NCBI GenBank assembly: GCA_949775045.1
Contig: OX459104.1
Location: 3,807,486-3,871,485, forward strand
Direction of reading: 5' to 3'
From: Metridium senile
Taxonomy: Eukaryota > Cnidaria > Anthozoa > Actiniaria > Metridiidae
DNA length: 64,000 nucleotides
Positions 1 to 14,669 of this stretch are shown here, piece after piece. How positions within the stretch are numbered: position 1 is the first letter of the stretch; the number at the start of each line of letters is the position of its first letter. The position numbers and the translations under genes are program-made. The notes under the pieces are model-generated. The model had not been told where the DNA came from and searched no databases. It worked only from the letters and a program-made list of their open reading frames with translations.

Positions 1-3000
1 TCGATTTTAACCCGTCATTTTTACTGAACGTTTCAGGTCGATTTTAACCCGTCATTTTTACTGAACGTTTCAGGTCGATTTTAACCCGTCATTGTGACTG
101 AACGTTTCAGGTCGATTTTATCCCGTCATTTTTACTGAACGTTTCAGGTCGATTTTAACCCGTCATTGTGACTGAACGTTTCAGGTCGATTTTATCCCGT
201 CATTTTTACTGAACGTTTCAGGTCGATTTTAACCCGTCATTGTGACTGAACGTTTCAGGTCGATTTTAACCCGTTATTGTGACTGAACGTTTCAGGTCGA
301 TTTTAACCCGTCATTTTTACTGAACGTTTCAGGTCGATTTTAACCCGTCATTTTTACTGAACGTTTCAGGTCGATTTTAACCCGTCATTGTGACTGAACG
401 TTTCAGGTCGATTTTATCCCGTCATTTTTACTGAACGTTTCAGGTCGATTTTAACCCGTCATTGTGACTGAACGTTTCAGGTCGATTTTATCCCGTCATT
501 TTTACTGAACGTTTCAGGTCGATTTTAACCCGTCATTGTGACTGAACGTTTCAGGTCGATTTTATCCCGTCATTTTTACTGAACGTTTCAGGTCGATTTT
601 AACCCGTCATTGTGACTGAACGTTTCAGGTCGATTTTATCCCGTCATTTTTACTGAACGTTTCAGGTCGATTTTAACCCGTCATTGTGACTGAACGTTTC
701 AGGTCGATTTTATCCCGTCATTTTTACTGAACGTTTCAGATCGATTTTATCCCGTCATTGTGACTGAACGTTTCAGGTCGATTTTATCCCGTCATTTTTA
801 CTGAACGTTTCAGGTCGATTTTAACCTGTCATTTTTACTGAACGTTTCAGGTCGATTTTAACCCGTCATTGTGACTGAACGTTTCAGGTCGATTTTATCC
901 CGTCATTTTTACTGAACGTTTCAGGTCGATTTTAACCCGTCATTGTGACTGAACGTTTCAGGTCGATTTTAACCCGTCATTTTTACTGAACGTTTCAGGT
1001 CGATTTTAACCCGTCATTTTTACTGAACGTTTCAGGTCGATTTTAACCCGTCATTGTGACTGAACGTTTCAGGTCGATTTTATCCCGTCATTTTTACTGA
1101 ACGTTTCAGGTCGATTTTAACCCGTCATTGTGACTGAACGTTTCAGGTCGATTTTAACCCGTTATTGTGACTGAACGTTTCAGGTCGATTTTAACCCGTC
1201 ATTGTGACTGAACGTTTCAGGTCGATTTTAACCCGTCATTTTTACTGAACGTTTCAGGTCGATTTTAACCCGTCATTGTGACTGAACGTTTCAGGTCGAT
1301 TTTATCCCGTCATTTTTACTGAACGTTTCAGGTCGATTTTAACCCGTCATTGTGACTGAACGTTTCAGGTCGATTTTATCCCGTCATTTTTACTGAACGT
1401 TTCAGGTCGATTTTAACCTGTCATTTTTACTGAACGTTTCAGGTCGATTTTAACCCGTCATTGTGACTGAACGTTTCAGGTCGATTTTATCCCGTCATTT
1501 TTACTGAACGTTTCAGGTCGATTTTAACCCGTCATTGTGACTGAACGTTTCAGGTCGATTTTAACCCGTCATTTTTACTGAACGTTTCAGGTCGATTTTA
1601 ACCCGTCATTTTTACTGAACGTTTCAGGTCGATTTTAACCCGTCATTGTGACTGAACGTTTCAGGTCGATTTTATCCCGTCATTTTTACTGAACGTTTCA
1701 GGTCGATTTTAACCCGTCATTGTGACTGAACGTTTCAGGTCGATTTTATCCCGTCATTTTTACTGAACGTTTCAGGTCGATTTTAACCCGTCATTGTGAC
1801 TGAACGTTTCAGGTCGATTTTAACCCGTTATTGTGACTGAACGTTTCAGGTCGATTTTAACCCGTCATTTTTACTGAACGTTTCAGGTCGATTTTAACCC
1901 GTCATTTTTACTGAACGTTTCAGGTCGATTTTAACCCGTCATTGTGACTGAACGTTTCAGGTCGATTTTATCCCGTCATTTTTACTGAACGTTTCAGGTC
2001 GATTTTAACCCGTCATTGTGACTGAACGTTTCAGGTCGATTTTATCCCGTCATTTTTACTGAACGTTTCAGGTCGATTTTAACCCGTCATTGTGACTGAA
2101 CGTTTCAGGTCGATTTTATCCAGTCATTTTTACTGAACGTTTCAGGTCGATTTTAACCCGTCATTGTGACTGAACGTTTCAGGTCGATTTTATCCCGTCA
2201 TTTTTACTGAACGTTTCAGGTCGATTTTAACCCGTCATTGTGACTGAACGTTTCAGGTCGATTTTATCCCGTCATTTTTACTGAACGTTTCAGGTCGATT
2301 TTAACCTGTCATTTTTACTGAACGTTTCAGGTCGATTTTAACCCGTCATTGTGACTGAACGTTTCAGGTCGATTTTATCCCGTCATTTTTACTGAACGTT
2401 TCAGGTCGATTTTAACCCGTCATTGTGACTGAACGTTTCAGGTCGATTTTAACCCGTCATTGTGACTGAACGTTTCAGGTCGATTTTAACCCGTCATTTT
2501 TACTGAACGTTTCAGGTCGATTTTAACCCGTCATTGTGACTGAACGTTTGAGGTCGATTTTATCCCGTCATTTTTACTGAACGTTTCAGGTCGATTTTAA
2601 CCCGTCATTGTGACTGAACGTTTCAGGTCGATTTTAACCCGTCATTTTTACTGAACGTTTCAGGTCGATTTTAACCCGTCATTTTTACTGAACGTTTCAG
2701 GTCGATTTTAACCCGTCATTGTGACTGAACGTTTCAGGTCGATTTTATCCCGTCATTTTTACTGAACGTTTCAGGTCGATTTTAACCCGTCATTGTGACT
2801 GAACGTTTCAGGTCGATTTTATCCCGTCATTTTTACTGAACGTTTCAGGTCGATTTTAACCCGTCATTGTGACTGAACGTTTCAGGTCGATTTTAACCCG
2901 TTATTGTGACTGAACGTTTCAGGTCGATTTTAACCCGTCATTTTTACTGAACGTTTCAGGTCGATTTTAACCCGTCATTTTTACTGAACGTTTCAGGTCG

Positions 3001-3199
3001 ATTTTAACCCGTCATTGTGACTGAACGTTTCAGGTCGATTTTATCCCGTCATTTTTACTGAACGTTTCAGGTCGATTTTAACCCGTCATTGTGACTGAAC
3101 GTTTCAGGTCGATTTTATCCCGTCATTTTTACTGAACGTTTCAGGTCGATTTTAACCCGTCATTGTGACTGAACGTTTCAGGTCGATTTTATCCAGTCA

Positions 3200-6100
3200 T
3201 TTTTACTGAACGTTTCAGGTCGATTTTAACCCGTCATTGTGACTGAACGTTTCAGGTCGATTTTATCCCGTCATTTTTACTGAACGTTTCAGGTCGATTT
3301 TAACCCGTCATTGTGACTGAACGTTTCAGGTCGATTTTATCCCGTCATTTTTACTGAACGTTTCAGGTCGATTTTAACCTGTCATTTTTACTGAACGTTT
3401 CAGGTCGATTTTAACCCGTCATTGTGACTGAACGTTTCAGGTCGATTTTATCCCGTCATTTTTACTGAACGTTTCAGGTCGATTTTAACCCGTCATTGTG
3501 ACTGAACGTTTCAGGTCGATTTTAACCCGTCATTTTTACTGAACGTTTCAGGTCGATTTTAACCCGTCATTTTTACTGAACGTTTCAGGTCGATTTTAAC
3601 CCGTCATTGTGACTGAACGTTTGAGGTCGATTTTATCCCGTCATTTTTACTGAACGTTTCAGGTCGATTTTAACCCGTCATTGTGACTGAACGTTTCAGG
3701 TCGATTTTATCCCGTCATTTTTACTGAACGTTTCAGGTCGATTTTAACCCGTCATTGTGACTGAACGTTTCAGGTCGATTTTAACCCGTTATTGTGACTG
3801 AACGTTTCAGGTCGATTTTAACCCGTCATTTTTACTGAACGTTTCAGGTCGATTTTAACCCGTCATTTTTACTGAACGTTTCAGGTCGATTTTAACCCGT
3901 CATTGTGACTGAACGTTTCAGGACGATTTTATCCCGTCATTTTTACTGAACATTTCAGGTCGATTTTAACCCGTCATTGTGACTGAACGTTTCAGGTCGA
4001 TTTTATCCAGTCATTTTTACTGAACGTTTCAGGTCGATTTTAACCCGTCATTGTGACTGAACGTTTCAGGTCGATTTTATCCCGTCATTTTTACTGAACG
4101 TTTCAGGTCGATTTTAACCCGTCATTGTGACTGAACGTTTCAGGTCGATTTTATCCCGTCATTTTTACTGAACGTTTCAGGTCGATTTTAACCGGTCATT
4201 TTTACTGAACGTTTCAGGTCGATTTTAACCCGTCATTGTGACTGAACGTTTCAGGTCGATTTTATCCCGTCATTTTTACTGAACGTTTCAGGTCGATTTT
4301 AACCCGTCATTGTGACTGAACGTTTCAGGTCGATTTTAACCCGTCATTTTTACTGAACGTTTCAGGTCGATTTTAACCCGTCATTTTTACTGAACGTTTC
4401 AGGTCGATTTTAACCCGTCATTGTGACTGAACGTTTGAGGTCGATTTTATCCCGTCATTTTTACTGAACGTTTCAGGTCGATTTTAACCCGTCATTGTGA
4501 CTGAACGTTTCAGGTCGATTTTATCCCGTCATTTTTACTGAACGTTTCAGGTCGATTTTAACCCGTCATTGTGACTGAACGTTTCAGGTCGATTTTAACC
4601 CGTTATTGTGACTGAACGTTTCAGGTCGATTTTAACCCGTCATTTTTACTGAACGTTTCAGGTCGATTTTAACCCGTCATTTTTACTGAACGTTTCAGGT
4701 CGATTTTAACCCGTCATTGTGACTGAACGTTTCAGGTCGATTTTATCCCGTCATTTTTACTGAACATTTCAGGTCGATTTTAACCCGTCATTGTGACTGA
4801 ACGTTTCAGGTCGATTTTATCCCGTCATTTTTACTGAACGTTTCAGGTCGATTTTAACCCGTCATTGTGACTGAACGTTTCAGGTCGATTTTATCCCGTC
4901 ATTTTTACTGAACGTTTCAGGTCGATTTTAACCCGTCATTGTGACTGAACGTTTCAGGTCGATTTTATCCCGTCATTTTTACTGAACGTTTCAGGTCGAT
5001 TTTAACCTGTCATTTTTACTGAACGTTTCAGGTCGATTTTAACCCGTCATTGTGACTGAACGTTTCAGGTCGATTTTATCCCGTCATTTTTACTGAACGT
5101 TTCAGGTCGATTTTAACCCGTCATTGTGACTGAACGTTTCAGGTCGATTTTAACCCGTCATTTTTACTGAACGTTTCAGGTCGATTTTAACCCGTCATTT
5201 TTACTGAACGTTTCAGGTCGATTTTAACCCGTCATTGTGACTGAACGTTTGAGGTCGATTTTATCCCGTCATTTTTACTGAACGTTTCAGGTCGATTTTA
5301 ACCCGTCATTGTGACTGAACGTTTCAGGTCGATTTTATCCCGTCATTTTTACTGAACGTTTCAGGTCGATTTTAACCCGTCATTGTGACTGAACGTTTCA
5401 GGTCGATTTTAACCCGTTATTGTGACTGAACGTTTCAGGTCGATTTTAACCCGTCATTTTTACTGAACGTTTCAGGTCGATTTTAACCCGTCATTTTTAC
5501 TGAACGTTTCAGGTCGATTTTAACCCGTCATTGTGACTGAACGTTTCAGGACGATTTTATCCCGTCATTTTTACTGAACATTTCAGGTCGATTTTAACCC
5601 GTCATTGTGACTGAACGTTTCAGGTCGATTTTATCCAGTCATTTTTACTGAACGTTTCAGGTCGATTTTAACCCGTCATTGTGACTGAACGTTTCAGGTC
5701 GATTTTATCCCGTCATTTTTACTGAACGTTTCAGGTCGATTTTAACCCGTCATTGTGACTGAACGTTTCAGGTCGATTTTATCCCGTCATTTTTACTGAA
5801 CGTTTCAGGTCGATTTTAACCGGTCATTTTTACTGAACGTTTCAGGTCGATTTTAACCCGTCATTGTGACTGAACGTTTCAGGTCGATTTTATCCCGTCA
5901 TTTTTACTGAACGTTTCAGGTCGATTTTAACCCGTCATTGTGACTGAACGTTTCAGGTCGATTTTAACCCGTCATTTTTACTGAACGTTTCAGGTCGATT
6001 TTAACCCGTCATTTTTACTGAACGTTTCAGGTCGATTTTAACCCGTCATTGTGACTGAACGTTTGAGGTCGATTTTATCCCGTCATTTTTACTGAACGTT

Positions 6101-6860
6101 TCAGGTCGATTTTAACCCGTCATTGTGACTGAACGTTTCAGGTCGATTTTATCCCGTCATTTTTACTGAACGTTTCAGGTCGATTTTAACCCGTCATTGT
6201 GACTGAACGTTTCAGGTCGATTTTAACCCGTTATTGTGACTGAACGTTTCAGGTCGATTTTAACCCGTCATTTTTACTGAACGTTTCAGGTCGATTTTAA
6301 CCCGTCATTTTTACTGAACGTTTCAGGTCGATTTTAACCCGTCATTGTGACTGAACGTTTCAGGTCGATTTTATCCCGTCATTTTTACTGAACATTTCAG
6401 GTCGATTTTAACCCGTCATTGTGACTGAACGTTTCAGGTCGATTTTATCCCGTCATTTTTACTGAACGTTTCAGGTCGATTTTAACCCGTCATTGTGACT
6501 GAACGTTTCAGGTCGATTTTATCCCCTCATTTTTACTGAACGTTTCAGGTCGATTTTAACCCGTCATTGTGACTGAACGTTTCAGGTCGATTTTATCCCG
6601 TCATTTTTACTGAACGTTTCAGGTCGATTTTAACCCGTCATTGTGACTGAACGTTTCAGGTCGATTTTATCCCGTCATTTTTACTGAACGTTTCAGGTCG
6701 ATTTTAACCTGTCATTTTTACTGAACGTTTCAGGTCGATTTTAACCCGTCATTGTGACTGAACGTTTCAGGTCGATTTTATCCCGTCATTTTTACTGAAC
6801 GTTTCAGGTCGATTTTAACCCGTCATTGTGACTGAACGTTTCAGGTCGATTTTAACCCGT
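3200..6860. repeat. 814-bp higher-order repeat within the satellite (22 units)
   Basis: The rare variant with G in place of C in TTTCAGG recurs at 3623, 4437, 5251 and 6065, exactly 814 bp (22 x 37) apart. The rare AACATTTCAG variants (near 3951, 4765, 5579, 6393) and the CCGTTATTGTG variants keep the same spacing. Neighbouring copies of the marker lie 1073 bp before (2550) and 1443 bp after (7508), which are 29 and 39 units, so period lengths change outside the block. Confidence 0.9.
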
Positions 6861-9800
6861 CATTTTTACTGAACGTTTCAGGTCGATTTTAACCCGTCAT
6901 TTTTACTGAACGTTTCAGGTCGATTTTAACCCGTCATTGTGACTGAACGTTTCAGGTCGATTTTATCCCGTCATTTTTACTGAACGTTTCAGGTCGATTT
7001 TAACCCGTCATTGTGACTGAACGTTTCAGGTCGATTTTATCCCGTCATTTTTACTGAACGTTTCAGGTCGATTTTAACCCGTCATTGTGACTGAACGTTT
7101 CAGGTCGATTTTATCCCGTCATTTTTACTGAACGTTTCAGGTCGATTTTAACCCGTCATTTTTACTGAACGTTTCAGGTCGATTTTAACCCGTCATTGTG
7201 ACTGAACGTTTCAGGTCGATTTTATCCCGTCATTTTTACTGAACGTTTCAGGTCGATTTTAACCTGTCATTTTTACTGAACGTTTCAGGTCGATTTTAAC
7301 CCGTCATTGTGACTGAACGTTTCAGGTCGATTTTATCCCGTCATTTTTACTGAACGTTTCAGGTCGATTTTAACCCGTCATTGTGACTGAACGTTTCAGG
7401 TCGATTTTAACCCGTCATTTTTACTGAACGTTTCAGGTCGATTTTAACCCGTTATTTTTACTGAACGTTTCAGGTCGATTTTAACCCGTCATTGTGACTG
7501 AACGTTTGAGGTCGATTTTATCCCGTCATTTTTACTGAACGTTTCAGGTCGATTTTAACCCGTCATTGTGACTGAACGTTTCAGGTCGATTTTATCCCGT
7601 CATTTTTACTGAACGTTTCAGGTCGATTTTAACCCGTCATTGTGACTGAACGTTTCAGGTCGATTTTAACCCGTTATTGTGACTGAACGTTTCAGGTCGA
7701 TTTTAACCCGTCATTTTTACTGAACGTTTCAGGTCGATTTTAACCCGTCATTTCTACTGAACGTTTCAGGTCGATTTTAACCCGTCATTGTGACTGAACG
7801 TTTCAGGTCGATTTTATCCCGTCATTTTTACTGAACATTTCAGGTCGATTTTAACCCGTCATTGTGACTGAACGTTTCAGGTCGATTTTATCCCGTCATT
7901 TTTACTGAACGTTTCAGGTCGATTTTAACCCGTCATTGTGACTGAACGTTTCAGGTCGATTTTATCCCATCATTTTTACTGAACGTTTCAGATCGATTTT
8001 AACCCGTCATTGTGACTGAACGTTTCAGGTCGATTTTATCCCGTCATTTTTACTGAACGTTTCAGGTCGATTTTAACCCGTCATTGTGACTGAACGTTTC
8101 AGGTCGATTTTATCCCGTCATTTTTACTGAACGTTTCAGGTCGATTTTAACCTGTCATTTTTACTGAACGTTTCAGGTCGATTTTAACCCGTCATTGTGA
8201 CTGAACGTTTCAGGTCGATTTTATCCCGTCATTTTTACTGAACGTTTCAGGTCGATTTTAACCCGTCATTGTGACTGAACGTTTCAGGTCGATTTTAACC
8301 CGTCATTTTTACTGAACGTTTCAGGTCGATTTTAACCCGTCATTTTTACTGAACGTTTCAGGTCGATTTTAACCCGTCATTGTGACTGAACGTTTCAGGT
8401 CGATTTTATCCCGTCATTTTTACTGAACGTTTCAGGTCGATTTTAACCCGTCATTGTGACTGAACGTTTCAGGTCGATTTTATCCCGTCATTTTTACTGA
8501 ACGTTTCAGGTCGATTTTAACCCGTCATTGTGACTGAACGTTTCAGGTCGATTTTATCCCGTCATTTTTACTGAACGTTTCAGGTCGATTTTAACCCGTC
8601 ATTGTGACTGAACGTTTCAGGTCGATTTTATCCCGTCATTTTTACTGAACGTTTCAGGTCGATTTTAACCCGTCATTGTGACTGAACGTTTCAGGTCGAT
8701 TTTATCCCGTCATTTTTACTGAACGTTTCAGGTCGATTTTAACCCGTCATTGTGACTGAACGTTTCAGGTCGATTTTATCCCGTCATTTTTACTGAACGT
8801 TTCAGGTCGATTTTAACCCGTTATTGTGACTGAACGTTTCAGGTCGATTTTATCCCGTCATTTTTACTGAACATTTCAGGTCGATTTTAACCCGTCATTG
8901 TGACTGAACGTTTCAGGTCGATTTTATCCCGTCATTTTTACTGAACGTTTCAGGTCGATTTTAACCCGTCATTGTGACTGAACGTTTCAGGTCGATTTTA
9001 TCCCATCATTTTTACTGAACGTTTCAGGTCGATTTTAACCCGTCATTGTGACTGAACGTTTCAGGTCGATTTTATCCCGTCATTTTTACTGAACGTTTCA
9101 GGTCGATTTTAACCCGTCATTGTGACTGAACGTTTCAGGTCGATTTTATCCCGTCATTTTTACTGAACGTTTCAGGTCGATTTTAACCTGTCATTTTTAC
9201 TGAACGTTTCAGGTCGATTTTAACCCGTCATTGTGACTGAACGTTTCAGGTCGATTTTATCCTGTCATTTTTACTGAACGTTTCAGGTCGATTTTAACCC
9301 GTCATTGTGACTGAACGTTTCAGGTCGATTTTAACCCGTCATTTTTACTGAACGTTTCAGGTCGATTTTAACCCGTCATTTTTACTGAACGTTTCCGGTC
9401 GATTTTAACCCGTCATTGTGACTGAACGTTTCAGGTCGATTTTATCCCGTCATTTTTACTGAACGTTTCAGGTCGATTTTAACCCGTCATTGTGACTGAA
9501 CGTTTCAGGTCGATTTTATCCCGTCATTTTTACTGAACGTTTCAGGTCGATTTTAACCCGTCATTGTGACTGAACGTTTCAGGTCGATTTTATCCCGTCA
9601 TTTTTACTGAACGTTTCAGGTCGATTTTAACCCGTCATTGTGACTGAACGTTTCAGGTCGATTTTATCCCGTCATTTTTACTGAACGTTTCAGGTCGATT
9701 TTAACCCGTCATTGTGACTGAACGTTTCAGGTCGATTTTATCCCGTCATTTTTACTGAACGTTTCAGGTCGATTTTAACCTGTCATTTTTACTGAACGTT

Positions 9801-10010
9801 TCAGGTCGATTTTAACCCGTCATTGTGACTGAACGTTTCAGGTCGATTTTATCCCGTCATTTTTACTGAACGTTTCAGGTCGATTTTAACCCGTCATTGT
9901 GACTGAACGTTTCAGGTCGATTTTAACCCGTCATTGTGACTGAACGTTTCAGGTCGATTTTATCCCGTCATTTTTACTGAACGTTTCAGGTCGATTTTAA
10001 CCGTCATTGT

Positions 10011-12550
10011 GACTGAACGTTTCAGGTCGATTTTATCCCGTCATTTTTACTGAACGTTTCAGGTCGATTTTAACCCGTCATTGTGACTGAACGTTTCAGG
10101 TCGATTTTATCCCGTCATTTTTACTGAACGTTTCAGGTCGATTTTAACCCGTCATTGTGACTGAACGTTTCAGGTCGATTTTATCCCGTCATTTTTACTG
10201 AACGTTTCAGGTCGATTTTAACTCGTCATTGTGACTGAACGTTTCAGGTCGATTTTATCCCGTCATTTTTACTGAACGTTTCAGGTCGATTTTAACCTGT
10301 CATTTTTACTGAACGTTTCAGGTCGATTTTAACCCGTCATTGTGACTGAACGTTTCAGGTCGATTTTATCCCGTCATTTTTACTGAACGTTTCAGGTCGA
10401 TTTTAACCCGTTATTGTGACTGAGCGTTTCAGGTCGATTTTAACCCGTTATTGTGACTGAACGTTTCAGGTCGATTTTAACCCGTCATTGTGACTGAACG
10501 TTTCAGGTCGATTTTATCCCGTCATTTTTACTGAACGTTTCAGGTCGATTTTAACCCGTCATTGTGACTGAACGTTTCAGGTCGATTTTATCCCGTCATT
10601 TTTACTGAACGTTTCAGGTCGATTTTAACCCGTTATTGTGACTGAACGTTTCAGGTCGATTTTAACCCGTTATTGTGACTGAACGTTTCAGGTCGATTTT
10701 AACCCGTCATTGTGACTGAACGTTTCAGGTCGATTTTATCCCGTCATTTTTACTGAACGTTTCAGGTCGATTTTAACCCGTCATTGTGACTGAACGTTTC
10801 AGGTCGATTTTATCCCGTCATTTTTACTGAACGTTTCAGGTCGATTTTAACCCGTCATTGTGACTGAACGTTTCAGGTCGATTTTAACCCGTCATTGTGA
10901 CTGAACGTTTCAGGTCGATTTTATCCCGTCATTTTTACTGAACGTTTCAGGTCGATTTTAACCCGTCATTGTGACTGAACGTTTCAGGTCGATTTTATCC
11001 CGTCATTTTTACTGAACGTTTCAGGTCGATTTTAACCCGTTATTGTGACTGAACGTTTCAGGTCGATTTTAACCCGTCATTGTGACTGAACGTTTCAGGT
11101 CGATTTTATCCCGTCATTTTTACTGAACGTTTCAGGTCGATTTTAACCCGTCATTGTGACTGAACGTTTCAGGTCGATTTTATCCCGTCATTTTTACTGA
11201 ACGTTTCAGGTCGATTTTAACCCGTTATTGTGACTGAACGTTTCAGGTCGATTTTAACCCGTTATTGTGACTGAACGTTTCAGGTCGATTTTAACCCGTC
11301 ATTTTTACTGAACGTTTCAGGTCGATTTTATCCCGTCATTGTGACTGAACGTTTCAGGTCGATTTTAACCCGTTATTGTGACTGAACGTTTCAGGTCGAT
11401 TTTATCCCGTCATTTTTACTGAACGTTTCAGGTCGATTTTAACCCGTCATTGTGACTGAACGTTTCAGGTCGATTTTAACCCGTCATTTTTACTGAACGT
11501 TTCAGGTCGATTTTAACCCGTCATTGTGACTGAACGTTTCAGGTCGATTTTATCCCGTCATTTTTACTGAACGTTTCAGGTTGATTTTAACCCGTCATTG
11601 TGACTGAACGTTTCAGGTCGATTTTATCCCGTCATTTTTACTGAACGTTTCAGGTCGATTTTAACCCGTCATTGCGACTGAACGTTTCAGGTCGATTTTA
11701 TCCCGTTATTGTGACTGAACGTTTCAGGTCGATTTTAACCCGTTATTGTGACTGAACGTTTCAGGTCGATTTTACCCGTCATTTTTACTGAACGTTTCAG
11801 ATCGATTTTATCCCGTCATTGTGACTGAACGTTTCAGGTCGATTTTATCCCGTCATTTTTACTGAACGTTTCAGGTCGATTTTAACCCGTCATTGTGACT
11901 GAACGTTTCAGGTCGATTTTATCCCGTCATTTGTACTGAACGTTTCAGGTCGATTTTAACCCGTCATTGTGACTGAACGTTTCAGGTCGATTTTATCCCG
12001 TCATTTTTACTGAACGTTTCAGGTCGATTTTAACCCGTTATTGTGACTGAACGTTTCAGGTCGATTTTATCCCGTCATTTGTACTGAACGTTTCAGGTCG
12101 ATTTTAACCCGTCATTGTGACTGAACGTTTCAGGTCGATTTTATCCCGTCATTTTTACTGAACGTTTCAGGTCGATTTTAACCCGTCATTGTGACTGAAC
12201 GTTTCAGGTCGATTTTATCCCGTCATTTTTACTGAACGTTTCAGGTCGATTTTAACCCGTCATTGTGACTGAACGTTTCAGGTCGATTTTATCCCGTCAT
12301 TTTTACTGAACGTTTCAGGTCGATTTTAACCCGTCATTGTGACTGAACGTTTCAGGTCGATTTTATCCCGTCATTTTTACTGAACGTTTCAGGTCGATTT
12401 TAACCCGTCATTGTGACTGAACGTTTCAGGTCGATTTTATCCCGTCATTTTTACTGAACGTTTCAGGTCGATTTTAACCTGTCATTTTTACTGAACGTTT
12501 CAGGTCGATTTTAACCCGTCATTGTGACTGAACGTTTCAGGTCGATTTTA
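10011..12550. repeat. Left copy of a 2.5-kb satellite block repeated 9060 bp downstream
   Basis: Lines of sequence from about 10011 to 12550 match 19071-21610 at a constant offset of 9060 bp, including all rare variants (AACTCGTC, TGAGCG, GGTTGATT, ATTGCGAC, ATTTGTAC and the 36-bp units). The one difference I noticed is G versus C at 19556. Homology ends abruptly at both ends. Confidence 0.85.
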
Positions 12551-14669
12551 ACCCGTTATTGGGACTGAACGTTTCAGGTCGATTTTAACCCGTCATTTTT
12601 ACTGAACGTTTCAGGTCGATTTTAACCCGTCATTGTGACTGAACGTTTCAGGTCGATTTTACCCGTCATTTTTACTGAACGTTTCAGATCGATTTTATCC
12701 CGTCATTGTGACTGAACGTTTCAGGTCGATTTTATCCCGTCATTTTTACTGAACGTTTCAGGTCGATTTTAAGCCGTTATTGTGACTGAACGTTTCAGGT
12801 CGATTTTATCCCGTCATTGTGACTGAACGTTTCAGGTCGATTTTAACCCGTTATTGTGACTGAACGTTTCAGGTCGATTTTAACCCGTCATTTTTACTGA
12901 ACGTTTCAGATCGATTTTATCCCGTCATTGTGACTGAACGTTTCAGGTCGATTTTATCCCGTCATTTTTACTGAACGTTTCAGGTCGATTTTAAGCCGTT
13001 ATTGTGACTGAACGTTTCAGGTCGATTTTATCCCGTCATTGTGACTGAACGTTTCAGGTCGATTTTAACCCGTTATTGTGACTGAACGTTTCAGGTCGAT
13101 TTTAACCCGTCATTTTTACTGAACGTTTCAGGTCGATTTTAACCCGTCATTGTGACTGAACGTTTCAGGTCGATTTTATCCCGTCATTTTTACTGAACGT
13201 TTCAGGTCGATTTTAACCTGTCATTTTTACTGAACGTTTCAGGTCGATTTTAACCCGTCATTGTGACTGAACGTTTCAGGTCGATTTTATCCCGTCATTT
13301 TTACTGAACGTTTCAGGTCGATTTTAACCCGTCATTGTGACTGAACGTTTCAGGTCGATTTTATCCCGTCATTTTTACTGAACGTTTCAGGTCGATTTTA
13401 ACCTGTCATTTTTACTGAACGTTTCAGGTCGATTTTAACCCGTCATTGTGACTGAACGTTTCAGGTCGATTTTAACCCGTTATTGGGACTGAACGTTTCA
13501 GGTCGATTTTAACCCGTCATTTTTACTGAACGTTTCAGGTCGATTTTAACCCGTCATTGTGACTGAACGTTTCAGGTCGATTTTACCCGTCATTTTTACT
13601 GAACGTTTCAGATCGATTTTATCCCGTCATTGTGACTGAACGTTTCAGGTCGATTTTATCCCGTCATTTTTACTGAACGTTTCAGGTCGATTTTAAGCCG
13701 TTATTGTGACTGAACGTTTCAGGTCGATTTTATCCCGTCATTGTGACTGAACGTTTCAGGTCGATTTTAACCCGTTATTGTGACTGAACGTTTCAGGTCG
13801 ATTTTAACCCGTCATTTTTACTGAACGTTTCAGATCGATTTTATCCCGTCATTGTGACTGAACGTTTCAGGTCGATTTTATCCCGTCATTTTTACTGAAC
13901 GTTTCAGGTCGATTTTAAGCCGTTATTGTGACTGAACGTTTCAGGTCGATTTTATCCCGTCATTGTGACTGAACGTTTCAGGTCGATTTTAACCCGTTAT
14001 TGTGACTGAACGTTTCAGGTCGATTTTAACCCGTCATTTTTACTGAACGTTTCAGGTCGATTTTATCCCGTCATTGTGACTGAACGTTTCAGGTCAATTT
14101 TAACCCGTCATTGTGACTGAACGTTTCAGGTCGATTTTATCCCGTCATTTTTACTGAACGTTTCAGGTCGATTTTAACCCGTCATTGTGACTGAACGTTT
14201 CAGGTCGATTTTATCCCGTCATTTTTACTGAACGTTTCAGGTCGATTTTAACCCGTCATTGTGACTGAACGTTTCAGGTCGATTTTATCCCGTCATTTTT
14301 ACTGAACGTTTCAGGTCGATTTTAACCCGTCATTGTGACTGAACGTTTCAGGTCGATTTTATCCCGTCATTTTTACTGAACGTTTCAGGTCGATTTTAAC
14401 CCGTCATTGTGACTGAACGTTTCAGGTCGATTTTATCCCGTCATTTTTACTGAACGTTTCAGGTCGATTTTAACCCGTCATTGTGACTGAACGTTTCAGG
14501 TCGATTTTATCCCGTCATTTTTACTGAACGTTTCAGGTCGATTTTAACCCGTCATTGTGACTGAACGTTTCAGGTCGATTTTATCCCGTCATTTTTACTG
14601 AACGTTTCAGGTCGATTTTAACCTGTCATTTTTACTGAACGTTTCAGGTCGATTTTAACCCGTCATTGT

